From the NCBI GenBank assembly GCA_036823295.1, contig DAISGD010000001.1:62001-126000 (forward strand): a DNA stretch of 64,000 nt, given 5' to 3'. Positions 26,051-33,043 of this stretch are shown one piece after another (the stretch's first letter is position 1; each line of letters opens with the position of its first letter). A model generated the notes under the pieces. That model searched no databases and was not told the DNA's origin. It saw nothing but the letters and a program-made list of their open reading frames with translations. The stretch comes from UBA4742 sp002403895 (GTDB taxonomy: Bacteria; Actinomycetota; Acidimicrobiia; Acidimicrobiales; Acidimicrobilacustridaceae). The translations under genes were made by a program, and so were the position numbers.

Positions 26051-26065
26051 GTTAGCAACGCTAAC
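26051..26065 (+). promoter_or_regulatory. MarR operator, site 2
   Basis: GTTAGC-AAC-GCTAAC, a perfect inverted repeat with 6-bp arms, at the expected transcription start. Same half-site as site 1. Confidence 0.65.
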
Positions 26066-26086
26066 AAGATAGGGATCGAGCACCGC

Positions 26087-26533
26087 ATGGCCCGACAGCT
26101 CACCACCACGCAGATCGACCAGGAGCTGGTCACCCGCACCCGACTCGCGGTGCTCCGCCTGGCTCGCCGGATGCGCCAGCAGTCCCACGCCGGGATCACG
26201 CCGTCCCAGCAATCGGCCCTCGCCGCCATCGAGCACGACGGCCCCCTGACCCTCGGCGCCCTGGCCGCCATCGAGAACGTCCAACCGCCGTCCATCACCC
26301 GCATCGTGGCTGCCCTCGAAGAACAGGGCTACGTCGAGCGCACCGCCGCGCCCCATGATCGCCGGGTCTCCACCGTAGGCATCGCCGCCCAGGGTCGCCG
26401 CGAACTCAAGGCCATCCGGAGCGAGCGCAACGCCTGGCTCAGCAGCCGATTCGCCGAGCTCCACGCGGACGACCTGCGCCGCCTCGACGAGGCCCTCCCC
26501 GTCCTGGAGCGCATCTTCGGCCGTGACGCATGA
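26087..26533 (+). CDS. MarR family transcriptional repressor
   Basis: 148 residues from ATG 26087. Winged-helix MarR protein: recognition region ITPSQQSALAAIEHDGPLTLGALAAIENVQPPSITRIV in outline (~38-75) and the wing with APHDRRVSTVGI, where the D-R-R pair is characteristic. It most likely binds the two TTAGCnnnGCTAA palindromes directly upstream and represses itself and the coupled efflux gene, releasing on binding a phenolic or drug-like ligand. Stop codon overlaps the next start in ATGA. The beta-helix gene diverges from the same 135-bp region and could also be affected. Confidence 0.9.
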   Translation: MARQLTTTQIDQELVTRTRLAVLRLARRMRQQSHAGITPSQQSALAAIEHDGPLTLGALAAIENVQPPSITRIVAALEEQGYVERTAAPHDRRVSTVGIAAQGRRELKAIRSERNAWLSSRFAELHADDLRRLDEALPVLERIFGRDA

Positions 26534-27888
26534 CCCGGGTGGAGGGTGCGGCCCGCACCACCTTCCGCTCGCTGCGTTCCCGGAACTACCGCCTGTACTT
26601 CGTCGGCCAGACCGTCTCGGTCAGCGGCACCTGGATGCAGAGCGTGGCCCTGGGCTGGCTCGTGCTCAGGATGACCGGCAGCGGCACCTGGCTCGGCCTC
26701 GTGATCGCCTGTCAGTTCCTGCCCATGCTCGTGCTCGGGCCGTTCGGCGGCGTCATTGCCGACCGGGTCGAGAAGCGTCGTTTCCTGATGGTCACCCAGG
26801 CCCTGGCCGGTGCCCTGGCCCTCGCCCTCGGCGTGCTGGTGGCCACCGGGTCCGCCCAGCTGTGGATGGTGTTCGCCTTCGCCTTCACCGGGGGTGTGGT
26901 CAACGCCTTCGACACGCCGGCCCGCCAGACGTTCGTCTTCGAGATGGTCGGACCCGAGCTCCTCCCCAACGCGGTGACGCTCAACAGCGTGCTCATGAAC
27001 GGGTCGCGCATCGTCGGCCCCGCCATAGCCGGCGTCCTCATCGCCACCGTCGGGCTCGCGCCCTGCTTCATCATCAACGGCGTCAGCTACCTCGGCTGCA
27101 TCGTCGCCCTCGTGCTCATGCGCCCCAGCGAGCTGACCCAGGTCGAGCCCCGACCCCGAGAGAAGGGCCAGTTGCGCGACGGCTTCCGCTACGTGTGGGC
27201 CAACCCCGCGCTGCGCACGCCCCTGTTGCTCATGGCCGCGGTGGGCACCCTCACCTACGAGTTCCAGATCAGCCTGCCCCTGGTGGCCCGCTTCACCTTC
27301 GGCGCCGGTGCCGGCGGCTATGGCCTCATGACGTCAGCCATGGCCATGGGTGCGGTCATGGGTGGCCTGGTCGTGGCCAACCGCGCCCGAGCCAGCCGCC
27401 GCAAGCTCGGCATCGCCGGCGTCGTGTTCGGCACCCTCGTGCTGGTCGCCAGCCTCATGCCCACCATCGGGGCCATGGTGCTGTGGCTCCCCCTCGTGGG
27501 GGCAGCGTCGGTGGCCTTCATCTCGATGTCCAACACCAACCTGCAACTGGCGGCCGCCCCGGACATGCGGGGCCGGGTGATGGCGCTGTACTCGGTAGCC
27601 TTCCTCGGCAGCACCCCCGTCGGTGGCCCCATCGTTGGTTGGGTCGGCCAGACCATCGGACCGCGGGCCGCGCTGGTGCTGGGCGGTGTCACCGCCGTGT
27701 CCGCTTCGCTCATCGCCTGGCGATCGCTGAACCGCCCCGCGCCGATGATCCTGACCGACGCCCAGCTGGCCCAGGCGACGCATGACGCGGTCCTCGAGGC
27801 CGAGCTCTTGGATGCCGAGAAGGCCAGCTCCATCCCGGCTGATCCGATGATCGAAGAGCCCGAGCCAGCCGTTCCCATCGCCAGCTGA
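26530..27888 (+). CDS. MFS transporter (EntS/MFS_3-like exporter)
   Basis: 452 residues. Start ATG 26530 overlaps the marR stop (ATGA), so it is translationally coupled. About twelve hydrophobic segments; N-terminal FRSLRSRNYRLYFVGQTVSVSGTWMQ in outline and the loop GGVIADRVEKRR between helices 2 and 3 place it in the enterobactin-exporter-like MFS_3 group. VVNAFDTPARQTFVFEMV and the repeat-half block DMRGRVMALYSVAFLGSTPVG also fit. The cytoplasmic tail is acidic. With MarR it forms an inducible efflux unit for an unknown toxic or siderophore-like compound. Confidence 0.9.
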   Translation: MTRVEGAARTTFRSLRSRNYRLYFVGQTVSVSGTWMQSVALGWLVLRMTGSGTWLGLVIACQFLPMLVLGPFGGVIADRVEKRRFLMVTQALAGALALALGVLVATGSAQLWMVFAFAFTGGVVNAFDTPARQTFVFEMVGPELLPNAVTLNSVLMNGSRIVGPAIAGVLIATVGLAPCFIINGVSYLGCIVALVLMRPSELTQVEPRPREKGQLRDGFRYVWANPALRTPLLLMAAVGTLTYEFQISLPLVARFTFGAGAGGYGLMTSAMAMGAVMGGLVVANRARASRRKLGIAGVVFGTLVLVASLMPTIGAMVLWLPLVGAASVAFISMSNTNLQLAAAPDMRGRVMALYSVAFLGSTPVGGPIVGWVGQTIGPRAALVLGGVTAVSASLIAWRSLNRPAPMILTDAQLAQATHDAVLEAELLDAEKASSIPADPMIEEPEPAVPIAS

Positions 27889-27922
27889 GCGCGATTGCGG
27901 GGTCGCCGAGCGCATGACCCGA

Positions 27923-27935
27923 CGCCGCTTCGGCG
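27923..27935. terminator. Weak hairpin between convergent genes
   Basis: CGCCG-CTT-CGGCG, a 5-bp stem with 3-nt loop in the 123-bp gap between the MFS gene and the convergent 28012 gene. No T-run on either side, so only a weak candidate. Confidence 0.2.
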
Positions 27936-28011
27936 CCTGCCGAGCCAGTTCCGCCATCTGCCGGCTGGACCCTCACCAGCCAACGCAACCGCGGGTCGCC
28001 CAGCCCATGAA

Positions 28012-29121
28012 TCAGGCGATGGGCAGGTAGTACTCAGCCTCGTCCTGGGGTGCTTCCTCGTCGCCTTTCACCGCGGAGAACAGCTCGTAGAGCGGCTCGG
28101 GGATATCCCGGGGGACGGTCCAGTCCAACTCGTCGGCCACCCCGGCGATCTCGGCGAACGGCCCCAGGAAGCTGAAGTACACGTACGCGCCGCAGCGGAT
28201 CATCTCGTCGCGCGACATCTCGGCGATGGCCCGGTAGTGACGGGCCTGCACTGATCGGATGGATGCCACCAACTCATCGAGCCCGTCGAGCGGAACCGGC
28301 CGGAGCGAGCCATCGGGCGTGTCAGTGGTGAACAGACCGAACCCCACCAGGTGCTGAAGGTAGTCCTCGGGGGTGGTCTTGCAGCTACCGAAGTCGGTGG
28401 CCTGAATCTCCACACCATCGAGTACCAGCGCCGCAGTCAGGCTCCGGTAAGGAAGCTCGGCCGCCACGCCCGACCAAGAGAAGTCGCTCTGGGCCAGCTT
28501 GGTGAACTCACGCACCAGCAGGACCCGCCCATCGGGCAGTGCGTAGGGGCCGGTATCGGCGATGCCCGAGCGCGTATCGAACCACATCAGGAACAGGTGG
28601 TTGACCACCGTGGCGTTGAACCGGGTGAGCCGCGTCCGCTCCGCCTCATCGGCCACCGGGACGACCCCGGCCAAGAGCCTCTCGATGACCTCGCGGTCGA
28701 ACGGCCGGCACCGGCCGTCGTCCCAGACCTGGCGGGTCCCGTCGGCCCGGTAGGCCTTGGCGGCCCTCTCCCAGAAATCGAGGACGGTGAAGGCGGCGGC
28801 GGGATCGTCGAGCGACGGATCGAGGCTGGTCATGATCTTGCGGCCGAGGAGCCAGAAGTTGGCGATCGACCACAGGTGGACCGAGTTGATCTCGGTGCCC
28901 GGTCGGTGACCGGCGAGAGCAATCTGCTCGGCCGGCATCGCCTCGTCGATCCGTCGCATCATGTCCGGATAGCGCAGAAACGCTTCGCAGCACCCAATGA
29001 TGATGTAGGCGGTGACGGGAATCAGCTGCGAGCTGTACGAGGTGCGCTCGGCCGTGAGGGCCTGCGAGATGGGGCTGTGATAGGCGATCAGCCGGTTGGC
29101 GTCGGCCTTGTGGTCAGCCAC
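28012..29121 (-). CDS. Unrecognised protein coupled to a PEP-utilizer swivelling domain
   Basis: 369 residues from GTG 29121; I do not recognise the family. It is a soluble, largely alpha-helical protein with aromatic-rich blocks (NSVHLWSIANFWLLGRKIM, VVNHLFLMWFDTRSG, GAYVYFSFLGPFAEIAG) and an acidic C-terminus ending AEYYLPIA. No ATP-grasp, Walker or PEP-barrel motif is visible. The start codon lies inside the end of the upstream phosphohistidine-domain gene (GTGGCTGA, 8-nt overlap), a strong sign that the two proteins are made together and work as partners. A role as the catalytic or acceptor subunit of a phosphotransfer system is inference. The 123 bp after the stop hold only a weak hairpin. 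Confidence 0.6.
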   Translation of the reverse strand: MADHKADANRLIAYHSPISQALTAERTSYSSQLIPVTAYIIIGCCEAFLRYPDMMRRIDEAMPAEQIALAGHRPGTEINSVHLWSIANFWLLGRKIMTSLDPSLDDPAAAFTVLDFWERAAKAYRADGTRQVWDDGRCRPFDREVIERLLAGVVPVADEAERTRLTRFNATVVNHLFLMWFDTRSGIADTGPYALPDGRVLLVREFTKLAQSDFSWSGVAAELPYRSLTAALVLDGVEIQATDFGSCKTTPEDYLQHLVGFGLFTTDTPDGSLRPVPLDGLDELVASIRSVQARHYRAIAEMSRDEMIRCGAYVYFSFLGPFAEIAGVADELDWTVPRDIPEPLYELFSAVKGDEEAPQDEAEYYLPIA

Positions 29122-29455
29122 GGAGCACGCCTTGCGGGCCCGAGCAGTCCACCTCGACCTCGGTCCCATCGGTCGGGATGTTGCTCAGCTCACAGGCCAT
29201 GATGCACGGCAACTGGAACTCCCGGCTGACGATGCCGATGTGGCTGCGCGACGTCCCCCCGGTGCACACCACCCCGGCCAGTTCGTGAAAGATCGGAGCG
29301 AGGAACGTGGCCCCCGCGTCGCGGACGAGCACGATCACCCCCTCGGCTCCGGCGTCCATCAGGTCGAGGACGTCGGGCGGGCCCTCCATCACCTTCCATC
29401 GGCCCCGCACCGGGGCGTGGTCAAACACCTTTTCCCCCTCACCGATGTCATTCAT
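29114..29455 (-). CDS. Free-standing PEP-utilizing enzyme mobile (phosphohistidine swivelling) domain
   Basis: 113 residues. The block CTGGTSRSHIGIVSREFQLP (~65-84) matches the TxGGxxSHxxIvARE active loop of PEP synthase, pyruvate phosphate dikinase and EI of the PTS, where the His is phosphorylated and the domain swings between two catalytic sites. Here it is a whole protein: no ATP-grasp or PEP-binding barrel is fused or encoded nearby. The nearest analogues with separate swivelling parts are rifampin phosphotransferase-like and phenylphosphate-synthase-like systems. ATG 29455 has TACAGT 8 nt upstream. Coupled to the unknown 369-residue protein. Confidence 0.75.
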   Translation of the reverse strand: MNDIGEGEKVFDHAPVRGRWKVMEGPPDVLDLMDAGAEGVIVLVRDAGATFLAPIFHELAGVVCTGGTSRSHIGIVSREFQLPCIMACELSNIPTDGTEVEVDCSGPQGVLRG

Positions 29456-29463
29456 GGCGAGTG

Positions 29464-29469
29464 ACTGTA
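29464..29469 (-). promoter_or_regulatory. Leaderless -10 element of the swivelling-domain operon
   Basis: TACAGT on the minus strand, 8 nt before ATG 29455. It stands back-to-back with the SCP2 promoter, 25 bp away. Confidence 0.4.
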
Positions 29470-29494
29470 CCGGTCCTGCCTCGGCCGGGGTCGC

Positions 29495-29500
29495 TAGCCT
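29495..29500 (+). promoter_or_regulatory. Leaderless -10 element of the SCP2 gene
   Basis: TAGCCT, 8 nt before ATG 29509. It argues against the alternative GTG at 29461, which lies upstream of it. Confidence 0.4.
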
Positions 29501-29508
29501 GCCGGTCG

Positions 29509-29889
29509 ATGCCCGAGTTCCTCTCCCCCGGCTGGCTCGATGCCATGAGCCGCGCCGCCGACGGCGCGATCGTGCCCGTGTTCGAGCCGTTGATCGTGGT
29601 GCAGCAGGTGGTGACCGACCCCGACCGGGCCGAGGTGGCGTGGTGGATCGAGCTCGGCGGCGGCACCATCGCCTTGCGCCCGGGCCGGACGGACTCGCCC
29701 ACCGTCACCTTCACCCAGGACGCGGACACGGCGACGGCCATCAACCGGGGCGTCCTCAGTGCCCAGGCGGCGTTCATGACCGGCCGCCTCCAGGTAAAAG
29801 GCGACGTGCAGGTTCTTCTCGATCGCCAGGAGGAGCTGCTCGGCGTCGAGGATGTCTTCGCCTCGATCCGGGCCTCCACCACGTACTGA
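29509..29889 (+). CDS. SCP2 sterol-carrier-like protein
   Basis: 126 residues from ATG 29509. Resembles SCP2 sterol-transfer domains: a beta-rich first half (VVTDPDRAEVAWWIELGGGT in outline) and the typical acidic-block FTQDADTATAINRGVLSAQAAFMTGRLQVKGDV in outline (~75-105), where 'G-x-L-x-v-x-G-D' is the usual family ending. Binds a lipid or hydrophobic ligand in a central tunnel; ligand unknown. Two nt separate its stop from the glycosylase start, so the two form an operon. Confidence 0.75.
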   Translation: MPEFLSPGWLDAMSRAADGAIVPVFEPLIVVQQVVTDPDRAEVAWWIELGGGTIALRPGRTDSPTVTFTQDADTATAINRGVLSAQAAFMTGRLQVKGDVQVLLDRQEELLGVEDVFASIRASTTY

Positions 29890-29891
29890 CC

Positions 29892-30740
29892 ATGCCCGAA
29901 CTCCCGGAGCTCCAAGCCCACGCTGAGCGGCTGACCGCGGCGTTCGCCGGTCGGGAGCTGAGCGGGTTCCGGGCCATCACCTTTACCGCCCTGAAGACGT
30001 ATGCGCCCGCGCCCGATCAGGCGGTGGGCCACCCCCTGATCGGGGTGGGGCGCCGGGGAAAATACCTGCTGGCCGACTTCGGGGCCACCACCTTCGTCGT
30101 TCACCTCATGCAGGGCGGCCGGATCAAACCCGACGACAAACAGTCAGCCAGGCCACGCGGTGGCATTGCCCGCTGGACATTCGCCGACGGCTCGGCCCTA
30201 CTGCTCACCGAGGCCGGGACGGAGAAGCGGGCCGGCGTCTGGGTCCGTGACCCGGCGTTCGACGGCGGTCTGGAAGGCCAGGAGCCATTGCTCAGCTTGG
30301 GGCCTGACGCCGACACGGTTGATGTCGCGGCGATGTCTGCCATCTGCGCGGCTCACTCGATGCGCCTCCACGGGTTGCTGCGCGACCAGCAGGCCCTGGC
30401 CGGGGTGGGCCGGCGCCTGGCCAACGAGATCTGCCACCGCGCCCAACTCTCCCCCTTCACCAACGTCGCCAAGCTCGACGCCGACCAGATCGAGCGGCTC
30501 ACCGACGCCACGCACGCCTGCATCGCCGAATCGCTGACCTACGAACGCAGCCGTGACGACATGAGCTCATCCAAGGAGCGGCCGGGTGCGGTGCATCACC
30601 GGGCCGGCGAGGCGTGCCCAGTCTGTGGAGACGTGGTGCGCGAGGTCGAATACACCCGCTACACGGTGAACTACTGCGCCACCTGCCAGACCGGCGGCAA
30701 GATCCTGGCCGACAACACCACCAGCAAGTTCCTCAAGTAG
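29892..30740 (+). CDS. Fpg/Nei-type DNA glycosylase with altered DNA-contact residues
   Basis: 282 residues; ATG 29892. N-terminal MPELPEL supplies the catalytic Pro2 and Glu3, Lys in GRRGKYLL corresponds to Lys57 of Fpg, and the C-terminal zinc finger is CPVC-x16-CATC. The protein should excise oxidised bases and nick the strand. Two usually conserved phosphate-contact residues differ: the helix-two-turn-helix reads GVGRRLANE where Fpg has GVGN, and position 12 of the zinc-finger loop, the Arg of Fpg, is Tyr with Arg one residue earlier. It therefore belongs to a divergent Nei/Fpg subgroup or has altered specificity. Follows the SCP2 gene by 2 nt. Confidence 0.8.
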   Translation: MPELPELQAHAERLTAAFAGRELSGFRAITFTALKTYAPAPDQAVGHPLIGVGRRGKYLLADFGATTFVVHLMQGGRIKPDDKQSARPRGGIARWTFADGSALLLTEAGTEKRAGVWVRDPAFDGGLEGQEPLLSLGPDADTVDVAAMSAICAAHSMRLHGLLRDQQALAGVGRRLANEICHRAQLSPFTNVAKLDADQIERLTDATHACIAESLTYERSRDDMSSSKERPGAVHHRAGEACPVCGDVVREVEYTRYTVNYCATCQTGGKILADNTTSKFLK

Positions 30741-30743
30741 CGC

Positions 30744-30764
30744 CCACCGGCTCCGCCTCGGTGG
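30744..30764. terminator. Hairpin between convergent glycosylase and mdh genes
   Basis: CCACCG...CGGTGG, 6-bp arms around a 9-nt loop, in the 82-bp gap. No T-run follows on either strand, so efficiency is doubtful. Confidence 0.25.
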
Positions 30765-30822
30765 AGGGGGCCGGGCGCCGGGAGGCCGCCACATCGAGGG
30801 CAAGAAGGGTCAGCTCCATGGC

Positions 30823-31809
30823 TCAGAGCAGGCCGAGCTCGGCAACGGTGTCACGTTCCTCGACGAGCTCGGCGACCGAGGCATCGATCTTGGCCCGGGA
30901 GTAGTCGCCGTGCTCGAGGCCTTGGACAATCGAGTACTCACCATCGGCGCACGTCACCGGGAACGACGACATGAGTCCCTCGGGCACGCCGTAGCTCCCG
31001 CCGCTGGGCAAGGCCATGGAAACCCAGTCACCGTCGACCGTACCCGTCACCCAGGTGTGGACGTGGTCGATGGCGGCATTGGCAGCAGAGGCCGCACTGG
31101 ACAGGCCCCGTGCCTCGATGATGGCGGCGCCCCGCTGCTGCACGGTGGGCAAGAAGACCTCGTCGAGCCAGGTCTGGTCACCGATCAGGTCGGCTGCATC
31201 CTTTCCGTTGACCCTGGCGTGGAACAGATCCGGGTACTGGGTGGCCGAGTGGTTGCCCCAGATGGTCATGCGGGTGATGTCGTTGACGGTGATGCCGGTC
31301 TTGGCCGCCAGCTGGGCGATGGCCCGGTTGTGGTCGAGGCGGGTCATAGCCGTGAACCGCCCGTTGGGGATGTTCGGCGCGTTGTTCATGGCGATGAGGG
31401 CGTTGGTATTGGCCGGGTTGCCCACCACCAAGATGCGCACATCGTCGGCCGCGTTGTCGCTCAAGGCCTTGCCCTGCACCGTGAAGATGGCGCCGTTGGC
31501 CTCGAGCAGATCCTTGCGCTCCATGCCCTTCGAGCGGGGCCGGGAGCCGACGAGCAGGGCGTAGTTCACGTCACCGAAGGCCACGTTGGGGTCGTCGGTC
31601 TGCACGATGCCGGCCAGCAGCGGAGACGCGCAGTCCTCGAGTTCCATGGCCACGCCCTTGAGCGCGTCCAGCGCCGGGGTGATCTCCAGCAGCTGGAGGA
31701 TCACTGGCTGGTCGGCGCCGAGCAGGGCACCGGTGGCGATGCGGAAGAGGAGGCTATAGCCGATCTGGCCGGCGGCCCCGGTGACGGCGACGCGGACGGG
31801 AGTCTTCAC
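30823..31809 (-). CDS. mdh: Malate dehydrogenase
   Basis: 328 residues. NAD-dependent oxidation of malate to oxaloacetate. Rossmann motif VTGAAGQIGYSLLFRIA (~9-25), substrate-binding arginine in SRPRSKGMERKDLL, NPANTNALIA, and the catalytic His in IWGNHSATQYPD. This is the cytosolic-type (group 1) dimeric MDH common in actinobacteria and Thermus, not the LDH-like tetramer. GTG 31809 is preceded by AGGAG at 12 nt. Divergent from the aminotransferase gene, 100 bp away; ends convergent with the glycosylase. Confidence 0.95.
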   Translation of the reverse strand: MKTPVRVAVTGAAGQIGYSLLFRIATGALLGADQPVILQLLEITPALDALKGVAMELEDCASPLLAGIVQTDDPNVAFGDVNYALLVGSRPRSKGMERKDLLEANGAIFTVQGKALSDNAADDVRILVVGNPANTNALIAMNNAPNIPNGRFTAMTRLDHNRAIAQLAAKTGITVNDITRMTIWGNHSATQYPDLFHARVNGKDAADLIGDQTWLDEVFLPTVQQRGAAIIEARGLSSAASAANAAIDHVHTWVTGTVDGDWVSMALPSGGSYGVPEGLMSSFPVTCADGEYSIVQGLEHGDYSRAKIDASVAELVEERDTVAELGLL

Positions 31810-31909
31810 GGTGCTCGCTGCTCCTGTGAGAGGTTCGATGTCGGTTCGAATCTATCCACCCGCCTCGGCGAGCCCGAAATCCCGAGCCCTGCTCTGCCAT
31901 GCTCACGTC

Positions 31910-33040
31910 ATGCGCTACGAGCGGATGGCCATCGAGATCGAGTCGCCCGAGCAGATGGGCTACGGCTCCATCACCTGCAACCTCACCGAGTCCAGCGTGG
32001 CCGATGCCACGCTGGCGTCGCTGGGATTGGGCGACCTCGGCCCGCAGCTGGCCGAGCTGACGCTGGCCTACGGCGATCACGTCGGACACCCCGGTCTGCG
32101 TGAGGTGCTGGCCGCGGACCCGGGGGCGGGCGCGGTGCGGCCCGGGGACGTGCTGGTGACGCCCGGCGCGGCCGGGGCCCTGTTCATCATCTCCACTGCG
32201 CTGCTCAGCCCCGGTAGCCATGTCGTGGTGGCGGCACCCAACTACGCCACCAACATCGTCACCCCGCGGGCCATCGGGGCCGACCTGGAACTACTCGAGC
32301 TGCGCTACGAGGATGGCTATCGCCTCGACCTCGACCGCTTGGCGTCGATGATCCGCCCTGACACCGCCTTCGTGAGTCTCACGTGCCCCCACAACCCCAC
32401 CGGCACCATGCTCACCCTCGACGAGATCGACGCCGTGATCGGCCTCGTCGAGGCCCGAGGTACCCGACTGGTGCTGGACGAGACCTACCGGGACATGGGT
32501 CGGCCCGAACCCCTGTCGCTCGGGGCCGGACGCTCGCCGGCGGTGATCAGTGTGTCCTCCATGTCAAAGAGCTATGGCATCCCCGGTATCCGTCTGGGCT
32601 GGCTCATGACGGCGGACCCGGCCCTCCAGGAGCTGTTCCTGGCGGCCAAGGAGCAAATGGTGATCGGCAACTCCCTCATCGACGAAGAGATCGCCTTCCA
32701 GGTCTTGCGCCGACGCGACCACCTCCTTCCCGCCATCAGGGCCGTCATCGGCGCCCACCGCGAGATCGTCACCCGATGGATGCGGGGTGAGCCCGCCCTC
32801 GAATGGGTGGAGCCGACGGGAGGAGTGGTGTGCTTTCCCCGCATCAGGGACGAGGCCAGCGTCGACGTCGAGGCCTTCTACGGCATCCTCACCCGCAATC
32901 ACCGCACGTTCGTGGGGCCCGGCCATTGGTTCGAGCAACCCCGGGCCCACTTCCGCCTCGGCTACGGGTGGCCGGACACGCCTGAGCTGGAAGATGGACT
33001 GGCCAACATCAGCGCATCCCTCTCGGCCGCGCGGGTCTGA
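31910..33040 (+). CDS. Class I/II pyridoxal-phosphate aminotransferase
   Basis: 376 residues; ATG 31910, chosen because upstream in-frame starts add only non-conserved residues and lie in the mdh promoter region. Fold type I aminotransferase: CPHNPTGTMLT (~157-167), LVLDETYRDMG with the cofactor Asp, and the Schiff-base lysine in VSSMSKSYGIPGIRLGW (~222-238); C-terminal FRLGYGWPD holds the substrate arginine. Looks like the capreomycidine-synthase/aspartate-aminotransferase-related group; the amino acid used cannot be named. The product ends 3 bp from the convergent ABC gene. Confidence 0.85.
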   Translation: MRYERMAIEIESPEQMGYGSITCNLTESSVADATLASLGLGDLGPQLAELTLAYGDHVGHPGLREVLAADPGAGAVRPGDVLVTPGAAGALFIISTALLSPGSHVVVAAPNYATNIVTPRAIGADLELLELRYEDGYRLDLDRLASMIRPDTAFVSLTCPHNPTGTMLTLDEIDAVIGLVEARGTRLVLDETYRDMGRPEPLSLGAGRSPAVISVSSMSKSYGIPGIRLGWLMTADPALQELFLAAKEQMVIGNSLIDEEIAFQVLRRRDHLLPAIRAVIGAHREIVTRWMRGEPALEWVEPTGGVVCFPRIRDEASVDVEAFYGILTRNHRTFVGPGHWFEQPRAHFRLGYGWPDTPELEDGLANISASLSAARV

Positions 33041-33043
33041 CCG

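Noticed and set aside
29461..29508. GTG 29461 as the SCP2 start
   Set aside because: It would place the TAGCCT element inside the coding region and add 16 residues with no counterpart in SCP2 domains.
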